Positions 19,095-26,935 of a stretch of 64,000 bases of DNA are shown in pieces (position 1 is the stretch's first letter; each line of letters begins with the position of its first letter). The position numbers were made by a program, and so were the translations under genes. Origin of the DNA: Xanthobacteraceae bacterium (GTDB lineage Bacteria; Pseudomonadota; Alphaproteobacteria; Rhizobiales; Xanthobacteraceae); assembly GCA_023954195.1 (NCBI GenBank), contig JAMLIK010000004.1, forward strand, positions 310,001 through 374,000, given 5' to 3'. The notes beneath the pieces were generated by a model. That model saw only the letters and a program-made list of their open reading frames with translations. It was not told the origin of the DNA and did no database searches.

Positions 19095-19706
19095 CTAGGC
19101 GGCCAGGGTGTCGACGCCGCAATTCTTCAGCAATTCGGCGAGCTGCTTGCGGGCGTAGAACATGCGGGTCTTCACCGTGCTTTGCGGAATCCCGAGGATC
19201 CGGCCGGCTTCCTCGACCGAGGTCTCGTGGTAATAGACCAGATCGATGATCTCGCGGTGCGCCGGCGACAGCCGAGCGATGCAGGCGCGCAGGATGGCGC
19301 GGGTGGCGCTGCGTTCGAGGGCTGCTTCCGGCGTGTCGGCATGGTCGGCGATGTTCAGCACGCCGTCCTGGTCGAGATCCTCGTGCGCGCGCTGGCGCAG
19401 CGCGGTCAGCGCCTTGAAGCGGGCGATCGACAACAGCCAGGTCGAGACCTGCGCGCGCCCCTCGAACTGGCCGGCGGTGCGCCAGACGTCGAGAAACACC
19501 TGGCTGACGAGATCTTCCGCGATGGTGGCGTCGCGGACCATGCGCAGGATGAAGCGATACACCCGCACGCGATGGCGCGCGTAAAGGAGATGCATCGCGG
19601 CCTTGCTCCCCTCGGCGACGCTCTCCAGCAACATGTCATCGGACGTGGCCTGGGCCGCGAGAATGCCTTGCTGGGCGGCGGCGCTGATGGCGACGATGTT
19701 CTGCAT
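19095..19706 (-). CDS. ECF-type RNA polymerase sigma factor
   Basis: Alternative sigma factor of 203 residues. Region 2 is seen in LYARHRVRVYRFILRMVRDATIAEDLVSQVFLDVWR, with the helix-turn-helix of region 4 in SVEEAGRILGIPQSTVKTRMFYARKQL. No adjacent anti-sigma factor with a recognisable zinc or membrane motif is present. The sensor kinase and response regulator genes lie upstream on the same strand, with 186 bases between, so joint regulation is possible but unproven. The target promoters cannot be told. Confidence 0.93.
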   Translation of the reverse strand: MQNIVAISAAAQQGILAAQATSDDMLLESVAEGSKAAMHLLYARHRVRVYRFILRMVRDATIAEDLVSQVFLDVWRTAGQFEGRAQVSTWLLSIARFKALTALRQRAHEDLDQDGVLNIADHADTPEAALERSATRAILRACIARLSPAHREIIDLVYYHETSVEEAGRILGIPQSTVKTRMFYARKQLAELLKNCGVDTLAA

Positions 19707-19892
19707 GACCGGCTCCCTCTCGCCGCTTGTGCGGCGTTGTTATGGGGCTTTTGTAGCCGGCGGCTGTTTCAGGGAATCTGCGTTGAGGGACAAAACGGTT
19801 TCGTGGGAAGAAAGAATTGTTTCGTCGCGGCGGGTCGGGACGAAATATTCGGGCGGATTACCCACGCTGCGCCGCAATAAAAAGACAACCCG

Positions 19893-20627
19893 TCAGGCTT
19901 TCTCGCCGGCCGGGCTGAACAAATAGCCGCCGCCGCGAATGGTGCGGATGACCGACGGCTTGGCCGGATCGGGCTCGATCTTGCGGCGGATCCGCATGAT
20001 CCGCAGATCGACGGCGCGGTCGAACGCCTCGGCGTCGCGGGCGTTGGCCAGTTCCAGGAGCCGTTCGCGCGACAGCACGCGCTTGGGATTGGCGGCGAAG
20101 ACCTTCAGGAGGCCGAACTCCGACGCCGTCAGCGGATGCTCGTTGCCCTCGTCGTCGCGCAGCGCCTGGGCTTCGAGGTCCAGCCACCGGGTGCCGAAGC
20201 GAACCAGATGATCGTTTCCGGGCTTGGCGGAGGCGGCTTCGGTCGCGGCTTTCGCCGCCGTGGTGCGCCGCAAGACGGAGCGGATGCGGGCCATCAGCTC
20301 GCGCAGCTCGCACGGCTTGGCGACATAGTCGTCGGCGCCGAGTTCGAGGCCGACGACGCGGTCGATCGGGCTCGCGGTCGCCGTCAGCATAATCACCGGC
20401 ACGTCGGTCCGGGCCTTGAGGTCGCGAATGATCGACAGGCCGTCTTCCTCGGGCATATTGAGGTCGAGCACCACGAGATCCGGCCGGACGGCGGCGATCG
20501 CCGCCCGCAGGCTTTCGCCGCCGTCGCACAGCGTGACGGTGAAGCCGTGCATCCGCAGATAGTCGCCGACCATTTCGCGGGCGGGGGCTTCGTCGTCGAC
20601 GATAACGATATGGTGGCTCTGGCTCAT
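19893..20627 (-). CDS. OmpR-family response regulator
   Basis: Two-component DNA-binding regulator, 244 residues. The receiver domain has acidic pocket Asp11/Asp12, phosphoacceptor Asp55 (VVLDLNMPEEDG) and Lys104 (DDYVAKP). The winged-helix output domain starts about residue 140, with HPLTASEFGLLKVFAANP and the C-terminal RTIRGGGYLFSP. Its start lies one base after the stop codon of the sensor kinase at 20629-22374, so the two are co-transcribed and almost certainly partners. Confidence 0.95.
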   Translation of the reverse strand: MSQSHHIVIVDDEAPAREMVGDYLRMHGFTVTLCDGGESLRAAIAAVRPDLVVLDLNMPEEDGLSIIRDLKARTDVPVIMLTATASPIDRVVGLELGADDYVAKPCELRELMARIRSVLRRTTAAKAATEAASAKPGNDHLVRFGTRWLDLEAQALRDDEGNEHPLTASEFGLLKVFAANPKRVLSRERLLELANARDAEAFDRAVDLRIMRIRRKIEPDPAKPSVIRTIRGGGYLFSPAGEKA

Positions 20628-20628
20628 G

Positions 20629-22374
20629 TCACGCTGCGGTTGTCACCGGGAGTTCGATGGTGAAGGTCGCTCCCTGTCCGGGGCCGGGGCTGTCGGCGGC
20701 GATGGTGCCGCCATGCATATCGATAATGCGTTTAACAATCGATAGCCCGAGGCCGGTGGAGCTTTCGCCGGCGGTCGGCTTGGCGGACAGCCGCTGGAAG
20801 CGGCCGAACAGGCGGCCGAGATCCTCCGGCGACAGCCCGGCGCCCTGGTCGGTGACGGAAATGACGACGCGCGCCGGATCGTGGGCGACGCGCAGCGCGA
20901 TGTTGCCGCCGATCGGGCTATATTTGATGGCGTTGCTGACCAGGTTGTCGATCGCCTCGCGCATCCGGTCGGCGTCGCACATGATCTGCTGGTCCGGCAG
21001 CGCCGACACCTCGATGACCTGCTGCTTGTTGGCGGCCGACAGGCGGTTGGCTTCCGCGACCTCGCCGACCAGCGCCGCGATATCCACCGGCTCGCGCCGG
21101 ATGGTGATGTCGAACGCGTCCGCCATGGCGTCGGAGATCAGGTGATCGACCATCGAGGTCAGGCGTCGCGTCGCGTCGCGGATGTGGGTGACCTGCGCGG
21201 CGAGGCTGTCGCGCGAGGCGTCGGTGCCGATCAGCTCGGTGAGCATCTCGGTGCGGCCGAGGATGACGCCGAGCGGATTCTTCAGGTCGTGGGCGACGGT
21301 GCCGAGGATTTCGTTCTTGAAGCCGTTGGCGCGTTGCAGCCGCAGCCACTGCGCCGAGAGCCGCCGGTTCGCCAGCATCAGGGCGCGGGTGCGCTGCGCC
21401 ACGCGGTCCTCCAGCTGGGTGTTGGCGGCGTGCAGCTGCTGGTAGAGGATGACGTTGTCGAACGCGATCGACAGCCGGCTGCCGAAGATTTCCACCAGCG
21501 CGCGGTCGGTCTCCGACAGCGGCCGCTCGGCCTGCAACAGCACCACGACCTCGCGGCCGCTGCCGGTGCGGATATACAGCACGGTGCGCTGGTCGGCGAA
21601 CTCGTGCTTGCGGCGGCGGAACGCCTCCTCCACCATCTGCCGCAGGTCGGTGTCGAGCGATTTCGGCCCGGCGTGGCCGATGAAGCGGCTGTAGCAGCCC
21701 GATCCGGCCAGCACCGCGAACTCGTCGCTGATCGCCCCGCCGTCGCGCAGCACGAGGATGCCGGCGCAATCGACGTTGAGCAGCGAGGCGATCTGCGTCA
21801 GCACGCCCTCGGCAAGGCGCTGCATCGATTTGAAATCGTACAGCGTCGAGGCGGCGTCGATGATGATCTCCAGCCCGCGCCGGGTCTGCACCATGCGTTC
21901 GAGCTGCTGATAGCTGCGCAGCGCCGCGGTCAGCGAGGTGAACAGCTTGTCGGCGGTCAGCTCGGTCTTCGCCTTGTAGTCGTTGATGTCGTAGTCGACG
22001 ATGACGCGGCGCTCGGGCGCCTGTCCGGGCTGGCCGGTGCGCAGCACGATGCGCACGGTCTCGTTGCGGATCTCGTTGCGGATGAATTCGACCAGATCGA
22101 GCCCGGCGGAATCGGTCTCCATGATGACGTCGAGCAGCACGGCGGCGATATCGGCGTGCCGGCGCATCAGTTCGCGGCCCTCGGCGGCGGAATAGGCCGA
22201 GAGAATCTCCAGGCCCTGGCCGTTCAGGGAATAATCGCTGAGCGCGAACCGGGTGCCGTCATGGACCGCCGGATCGTCGTCGATGACGGCGATTTTCCAT
22301 TTGCGCGAGCTGCTCGATGCGACGGCGGGTTCGCCATCGTCGATCAGGTGGAGAAGATCGTCCTGGTCGGCCAT
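20629..22374 (-). CDS. sensor histidine kinase with N-terminal receiver and DUF3369 domain
   Basis: Soluble, hybrid-like kinase of 581 residues with no membrane segment. In order: a receiver domain (about 26-150; phosphoacceptor Asp82 in VLLDVIM), a DUF3369/GAF-like sensory region (about 165-310), a coiled coil, HisKA with phospho-accepting His362 (GTVAHDLKNPLG), then the ATPase with N box DNLVSNAIKYS, G1 DQGAGLSPEDLG and G2 GLGLSIVKRI. The N-terminal receiver before the kinase suggests a phosphorelay or input from another kinase. The cognate regulator follows directly. Signal unknown. Confidence 0.93.
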   Translation of the reverse strand: MADQDDLLHLIDDGEPAVASSSSRKWKIAVIDDDPAVHDGTRFALSDYSLNGQGLEILSAYSAAEGRELMRRHADIAAVLLDVIMETDSAGLDLVEFIRNEIRNETVRIVLRTGQPGQAPERRVIVDYDINDYKAKTELTADKLFTSLTAALRSYQQLERMVQTRRGLEIIIDAASTLYDFKSMQRLAEGVLTQIASLLNVDCAGILVLRDGGAISDEFAVLAGSGCYSRFIGHAGPKSLDTDLRQMVEEAFRRRKHEFADQRTVLYIRTGSGREVVVLLQAERPLSETDRALVEIFGSRLSIAFDNVILYQQLHAANTQLEDRVAQRTRALMLANRRLSAQWLRLQRANGFKNEILGTVAHDLKNPLGVILGRTEMLTELIGTDASRDSLAAQVTHIRDATRRLTSMVDHLISDAMADAFDITIRREPVDIAALVGEVAEANRLSAANKQQVIEVSALPDQQIMCDADRMREAIDNLVSNAIKYSPIGGNIALRVAHDPARVVISVTDQGAGLSPEDLGRLFGRFQRLSAKPTAGESSTGLGLSIVKRIIDMHGGTIAADSPGPGQGATFTIELPVTTAA

Positions 22375-22556
22375 GATCTGGTTCCGTGCTGGTCAGGTCG
22401 GTTCCCATGCGCGTCGTGCGGCTTCACGCGGCATGATAGTCTGAAAGATGGGGGTTTGTCGCGGCCGGAGGGTCGCAGGCCATATGTCTGCGCAACCGCC
22501 ATCCGGTTCACGCGCGGGCAATTTTCCCGCGCGCGACGCGGGATCAACCAACCTCG

Positions 22557-22674
22557 GCGTCGTCCTCGCGCAGGCGAGGACCCATAACCGCATTGGCCGT
22601 TTTGAACGGTCTCGCCCGGATTGATTGACCCGAACCGCTGCGACGCATGGGTCCCGCCTACGCGGGGACGACGA
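22557..22674. repeat. intergenic repeat, family B (copy 1), in a 348-base gene-free stretch
   Basis: Paired hairpins: CGTCCTCGCGCAGGCGAGGACCCATAA on the left and ATGGGTCCCGCCTACGCGGGGACGACG on the right, with ACCGAACCGCTGCG inside. It matches elements at 49245, 52293, 54865 and a half copy at 59234. The remainder of 22375-22722 shows a small palindrome-rich section (GCGCGCGACGCG) but no gene. Confidence 0.85.
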
Positions 22675-22722
22675 TGTTCGTGTGGGGGATCCGTGCGCCA
22701 AACGAACTTTCGGTTAGGACTC

Positions 22723-23481
22723 TCAGGATGCGGCGGCGGCGGCGCGCTCGACCTTCTTGCGCAGGTTCATGGTGAGGCGCGCCTGCTTCTGGAAGTGAGC
22801 CTGAAGAAGGCGCACCGCGCGATCCTCGTCGCGGTCGAGCGCCGCCTTCATGATGGCCTCGTGCTCGCCGTCGGCGGCGACGGCCCGCTCGGCGTATTTC
22901 CAGAAATAGCGCCGGTAGCGCTCCATGTGATCGTATAATTCATCGAAGAAGTGCAGCAGCCAGGGCGAGCCGCAGCCCTTGCACAGCGCATAGTGGAATT
23001 CACGGTGGCGGTCTTCCCACTCGGTGCGGCGCCCGTCGTCATCCTGATCGGCCGAGACCGCGATGCCGGCCAGCTTGAGGCGATGGAAGGCCGACAGCAG
23101 GTCCACTTCCCAATCCTCGCGGCCGTCCTGGATGGCGCCGCGAATGGCGTAGGCTTCCAGGTTGGCGCGCAGATTGGAGACGTCCAGCATCTCGTCGAAC
23201 TGGATCGGCGCGACGACGAAGCCTTTATGGTCCTCGGCGATCACCAGGCCCTGCGCGGCGACCTGGAACAGGGCTTCGCGCAGCGGGCTGGTGCCGACCT
23301 CGTAACGCTTGCTCAGCTTCTCGAATTGCAGCCGCTCGCCGGGCGCGAGCCGATGGCGGATGATGTCGTGGCGCAGTTGCTGGGCGACCCGGCCGGCGAG
23401 TGTTTTCGGCGCGCCGTCCCGCGAGGGATGCAGGCTGGGGCCCCATCGCCGCGTCGGCTGTTGTTTGGACACATTCGTCAT
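22723..23481 (-). CDS. GntR/FadR-family transcriptional regulator
   Basis: DNA-binding regulator of 252 residues. The winged helix (about 35-100) contains LAGRVAQQLRHDIIRHRLAPGERLQFEKLSKRYEVGTSPLREAL, the GntR signature. The C-terminal helical FCD ligand-binding domain includes DVSNLRANLEAYAIR and the metal-site-like ..DRHREFHYAL. It is divergent from the class III dioxygenase gene at 23615, whose promoter region carries AT-rich palindromes. It is the likely local regulator of the catabolic operon, sensing a pathway acid. ATG 23481 (MTNVSKQQ) is used; the frame is open further upstream without a binding site. Confidence 0.92.
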   Translation of the reverse strand: MTNVSKQQPTRRWGPSLHPSRDGAPKTLAGRVAQQLRHDIIRHRLAPGERLQFEKLSKRYEVGTSPLREALFQVAAQGLVIAEDHKGFVVAPIQFDEMLDVSNLRANLEAYAIRGAIQDGREDWEVDLLSAFHRLKLAGIAVSADQDDDGRRTEWEDRHREFHYALCKGCGSPWLLHFFDELYDHMERYRRYFWKYAERAVAADGEHEAIMKAALDRDEDRAVRLLQAHFQKQARLTMNLRKKVERAAAAAS

Positions 23482-23549
23482 GGGTGCGCCTGTTTGTCGC
23501 GAATCCGCGCTTACTATGGGCGAGCGCCGCCTAAAATCCAAGCGCGAAC

Positions 23550-23583
23550 ATATTTTCGAAAATGTTGACATTTTTGGAAATAT
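23550..23583. promoter_or_regulatory. predicted operator pair for the divergent GntR regulator
   Basis: A perfect 12-base palindrome ATTTTCGAAAAT (23552-23563) is followed 18 bases on by the imperfect copy ATTTTTGGAAAT (23570-23581). A TTGACA at 23565-23570 lies between them and could serve as a -35 box, but no convincing -10 follows. The stretch is strikingly AT-rich in a GC-rich region and lies 31 bases before the dioxygenase start codon. Confidence 0.6.
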
Positions 23584-23614
23584 AGCCCAGCTTTGGGCCA
23601 GCAAGGAGAACGCC

Positions 23615-24493
23615 ATGGCCGAGATCGTCTATGCCGCCGGCGCGCCGCACGCGCCGGGCCTGATCGGACTGCTGGAAGCGGCGCCCCCCGACGTCAAGGA
23701 CGTCGTGGCCCACACCTATCGCAGCCTCGCCGAGGCGATGGCTTCGGCCAAGGCGGACGTGCTGATCGTGTTCGCGAACGACCATCTCGCCAACAGCCGG
23801 GTGCGCGCCTATCCCGACTTCCTGATCGGCATGGCGGCGGAGCATCGCGGGCCCTACGAGTGGTTCAAGCCGTGGATCGGTTGCGAGGACTACACCGTGA
23901 AGGGCGCGCCGGACGTGGCGGCGGCGCTGTTCGACGGCATGACCCGGCGCGGCGTCCGGATGTTCGCGCAAAGCGAGAACCTGAAATTCGACGACAATAT
24001 CTCGGTGCCGGTGCTGCTCACCAACGTCGCCGGCAGCGGCATTCCGATGGTGCCGGTGCTGCAAAACTGCACCGTCCCGCCGATTCCAGATCAGCGCCGC
24101 TGCTACGAGGTCGGCCAGGCGCTCGGCGATTTCATCCGCCACGATCTTCCGGCCGACATGCGGGTGGCGTTGCTGGGCTCCGGCGGGCTGAGCCATGAGC
24201 CGGGCGGGGCGCGCTATTACTTCATCGACGAGGCGTTCGATCGCTGGTTCCTCGATCTGGTCGCCTCCGGCGATCATGAGACGCTGCTGAACGAACTGAC
24301 GCTGGAGAAGATGGAGGCGGCCGGCTCCGGCGGCACGGCGGAGCTGCTGGCATGGATCGTCGTGCTCGGCGCGATCGGCCCGAAGCCGGGCAAGAGCTTC
24401 GGCTACACCGTGCACAAGGACTTCAAGTGCGGCGTCGGCGGCGTGTTGTGGGACATGAGCCCGAACATGCCGAAGTCGCGCGCGGCGGCCTGA
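23615..24493 (+). CDS. class III extradiol ring-cleavage dioxygenase, catalytic (LigB-like) subunit
   Basis: Fe(II) enzyme of 292 residues opening a catechol-type or aminophenol-type ring. Residues matching those of protocatechuate 4,5-dioxygenase LigB are all visible: iron ligands His12 (GAPHAP), His57 (FANDHLAN) and Glu243 (GGTAELLAW), and catalytic-base His194 (GGLSHEPGG). AAGGAG lies 7 bases before the ATG at 23615. A small LigA-like partner follows 14 bases later. Substrate cannot be fixed: protocatechuate, gallate, aminophenol and related dioxygenases share these residues. A palindromic operator lies directly upstream. Confidence 0.9.
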   Translation: MAEIVYAAGAPHAPGLIGLLEAAPPDVKDVVAHTYRSLAEAMASAKADVLIVFANDHLANSRVRAYPDFLIGMAAEHRGPYEWFKPWIGCEDYTVKGAPDVAAALFDGMTRRGVRMFAQSENLKFDDNISVPVLLTNVAGSGIPMVPVLQNCTVPPIPDQRRCYEVGQALGDFIRHDLPADMRVALLGSGGLSHEPGGARYYFIDEAFDRWFLDLVASGDHETLLNELTLEKMEAAGSGGTAELLAWIVVLGAIGPKPGKSFGYTVHKDFKCGVGGVLWDMSPNMPKSRAAA

Positions 24494-24507
24494 GACGGGG
24501 GACGACT

Positions 24508-24816
24508 ATGGGCCTTGAGAAATTCAACCCGTCGCTGGCGACGCACGATCTGATCCAGGATCTGAAATGGTCGCCGGAGCTGCGCGAGGCGTTCGCCGCC
24601 GATGAAGCCGCCGTGCTCGATCGCTACCCGCTGCGGCAGGACGAGCGGCGCGCGATCGAGACGCGCAACTTTCTCGCGCTCTACGACATGGGTCTTCATC
24701 CCTATCTCGGCGGACAATTCGCCCGGCTGATCTTCGGCAACGAGGCCGGCAAGGGCGCCACCGTCGCCGTCAACAAACTGGTCGAATCGCTTCAGGGCAA
24801 GGGGTCCGTCGCCTAG
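24508..24816 (+). CDS. class III extradiol dioxygenase, small (LigA-like) subunit
   Basis: 102-residue helical protein resembling the alpha subunit of protocatechuate 4,5-dioxygenase. DLKWSPELREAFAADEAAVLDRYPLRQDERRAIETRNFLALYDMGLHPYLGGQFARL carries the LigA-type helix pattern and the conserved L..MG.HP.L segment that caps the active site of the large subunit. It is placed just after the LigB-like gene, an order (large then small) reversed relative to sphingomonad ligAB. It has no catalytic residues of its own. Confidence 0.85.
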   Translation: MGLEKFNPSLATHDLIQDLKWSPELREAFAADEAAVLDRYPLRQDERRAIETRNFLALYDMGLHPYLGGQFARLIFGNEAGKGATVAVNKLVESLQGKGSVA

Positions 24817-24967
24817 AGACTGATCCTCGACCCAAGGCAGACAAGTAAAGGATCGCAGCTTCGGCTGGTGGGCGCGTGCTCTCCGGAGACGAGACCGTGC
24901 GGCGGATGGCCGTCGCCAGAATACCAGAGTCGGAGCGGATTGAACCGCCAGGGAAGGAAAACGTGAA

Positions 24968-26227
24968 ATGGGTACTCGCTTGAACTGGATCAATTCGGCC
25001 TTGGCCGCGGCTTCCATGCTGGCGATAGCGACATCGAGCGTCGCGGCAGCCGATCCCGGCATCACCGATACCGAAATCAAGATCGGCGGCATCTGCCCGA
25101 GCACCGGGCCGATCGCCTCCTTCGTCACCATCTGCGCGATGCAGGACGCCTATTTCAAATACGTCAACGCCCGCGACGGCGGCGTGATGATGAGCGACGG
25201 CAAGCGGCGCAAGATTTCCTATGTCTACTATGACGACGGCTATTCGCCGCCGCGCACCGTGGAACAGGCCAAGCGTCTGGTCGAGCGCGATCAGGTCGGC
25301 CTGATTATCGGGCCGCTCGGCAGCGCCACCGGTCTCGCGATCCGCGACTATCTCAACAAGCGCGGCGTGCCGCAGCTCTCGGTCGGCAGCGGCCTGTCGG
25401 CGTTCAGCACCGAGATGGACAAGTATCCGTGGACCGTCGGCTGGCAGCCGTCCTACACCACCGAGGGCAGCATCTACGCCGAGTTCGTGCGGTCGCACAA
25501 ACCCAACGCCAAGGTGGCGATCCTTTATCAGAACGACGACTTCGGCAAGGAACTCCTGAATGCGTTCAAGCACGCCTCCGAAGGCAGCGGCGTCACCGTC
25601 GCCGAGGCGCAATCCTACGAGGTGACCTCGCCGACCGTGGATTCCCAGGTCTCGAATCTCGCGGCGACCAATGCCGACGTGCTGCTGATTTTCGCGGTGC
25701 CCAAGTTCACCGCCCAGACGCTGCGCAAGGTGCAGGACGGCTCATGGCGGCCGATGGTGATCGTCTCCAACATCAGCGCGTCGAAGAAGACCGTGATGGA
25801 GCCGGCCGGCGCCGAAGCGTCCGAGGGCGTCTATTCGGTGGTCAGCCTGATGGATCCGACGGCGGCGGCCTATGCCAACACCAAGGACATGCAGGTCTAT
25901 CGCGATATCGGCACGAAATTCAGCTCCGCGGGGCTCAATCTTGACGATCCGATGACGATGTACGGATTCGGCCAGGCCCAGACCATGGTCGCGGTGCTGG
26001 AGAGGGCCAAGGCGCCGACGCGCGCGGCGATCATGGAATCGGCCCGCCATCTGTGCGGCGTGCCGATCCTCGGCATGGTGCCCGGCGTCAAGGTCTGCGT
26101 CGACGGCAAGGCGGATCCGTTCTACGTCGAGTCGATGCAGGTGGTCCGCTACACCAAGGGCAACTGGGAGGCGGTCGGCGACGTCATCACCAAGTTCGAA
26201 GGCAAGACGCCTCGTCAGGCCCGGTAA
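24968..26227 (+). CDS. branched-chain-type ABC transporter substrate-binding protein (system 1)
   Basis: Periplasmic binding protein of 419 residues. A signal peptide (ALAAASMLAIATSSVAAA) is followed by the Peripla_BP_6 fold: ITDTEIKIGGICPSTGP, VGLIIGPLGSATGLAI, NDDFGKELL and the hinge strand near VLLIFAVPKFTAQTLRK. Such LivJ-like proteins often bind aromatic acids, amides or urea rather than branched-chain amino acids. It is the first gene of a long operon with its own ATPases and permeases (27882-31274) and with amide hydrolases, so the ligand may be an amide or aromatic acid. Confidence 0.92.
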   Translation: MGTRLNWINSALAAASMLAIATSSVAAADPGITDTEIKIGGICPSTGPIASFVTICAMQDAYFKYVNARDGGVMMSDGKRRKISYVYYDDGYSPPRTVEQAKRLVERDQVGLIIGPLGSATGLAIRDYLNKRGVPQLSVGSGLSAFSTEMDKYPWTVGWQPSYTTEGSIYAEFVRSHKPNAKVAILYQNDDFGKELLNAFKHASEGSGVTVAEAQSYEVTSPTVDSQVSNLAATNADVLLIFAVPKFTAQTLRKVQDGSWRPMVIVSNISASKKTVMEPAGAEASEGVYSVVSLMDPTAAAYANTKDMQVYRDIGTKFSSAGLNLDDPMTMYGFGQAQTMVAVLERAKAPTRAAIMESARHLCGVPILGMVPGVKVCVDGKADPFYVESMQVVRYTKGNWEAVGDVITKFEGKTPRQAR

Positions 26228-26242
26228 GAGGCGCGCGCGATC

Positions 26243-26935
26243 ATGGCTACCGAATTGCTGAACGAGGTTCTGCCGCCGAAAACCGGACGGGCGCTGATCG
26301 TCCGCGCCGGCGAGGTTCTCAGGATCACCGATCTGGAGGGCCAGCAGGTCGTCGACGTCGCGATCTTCAATGCCGACAACCATCGCGACCGTCTGTCATT
26401 GTCCTACTCCACCACGCGCTACGCGATGCAATACAGCGCGCGGCGCGCGGGGCGGCCGGAGCCGACGGTGGCCATGTCCAAGGATTTCATCACCGAGGGC
26501 GACGTGTTGATGTCCACCATCTACACGCCGCTGATGACCCTCATCAAGGAAACGCCGGAGCCGAAGGGCGTCCATAAGGTCAACCAGCGCATGTGCAACC
26601 GGCGCTTCTACGAAAGCTTCGGCCTGTCCGGAATCGACGGCTGCCACGAGATCATCAGCGGCGTCGTGGCGCCCTACGGCATTCGCCCGGAGGACATTCC
26701 CGACACCATCGACTTCTTTATGAACTATCATCACGATTGCGCCAGCCATTCCTGGGTGGCCGAATCGCCGGTCTCCAAACCGGGCGACTATGTCGAGTTG
26801 CGCGCGGAGATCGATTGCCTGGTCGCAATCTCCAATTGCCCGGAAGATCATGTCAGCCAGATCAACGGCGGACGCTGCACGCCGATGCGGTTGCAGGTGT
26901 TCGCCGCCGATGACGCGGCGGCGCGGGCGAATTGA
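26243..26935 (+). CDS. DUF1989 (urea carboxylase-associated) family protein
   Basis: 230 residues matching the DUF1989 pattern: an N-terminal strand GRALIVRAGEVLRITDLEGQQVVDV, FITEGDVLMS, then NQRMCNRRFYESFG and a C-terminal INGGRCTPMRLQV. Members occur beside urea carboxylase or amidase genes and are of uncertain biochemical function; some are proposed to act on amino or guanidino compounds. Its stop and the next gene's ATG overlap as TGATG, so translation is coupled to the acetamidase-like gene. Confidence 0.85.
   Translation: MATELLNEVLPPKTGRALIVRAGEVLRITDLEGQQVVDVAIFNADNHRDRLSLSYSTTRYAMQYSARRAGRPEPTVAMSKDFITEGDVLMSTIYTPLMTLIKETPEPKGVHKVNQRMCNRRFYESFGLSGIDGCHEIISGVVAPYGIRPEDIPDTIDFFMNYHHDCASHSWVAESPVSKPGDYVELRAEIDCLVAISNCPEDHVSQINGGRCTPMRLQVFAADDAAARAN

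Noticed and set aside
18814-19098. 94-codon frame in the gap before the sigma factor
   Set aside because: Its first part is inside the family E repeat, it lacks a ribosome binding site, and it overlaps the end of the sigma gene.
20881-22587. 568-codon open frame opposite the sensor kinase
   Set aside because: The kinase has all its catalytic boxes on the minus strand. The plus frame is a compositional shadow.
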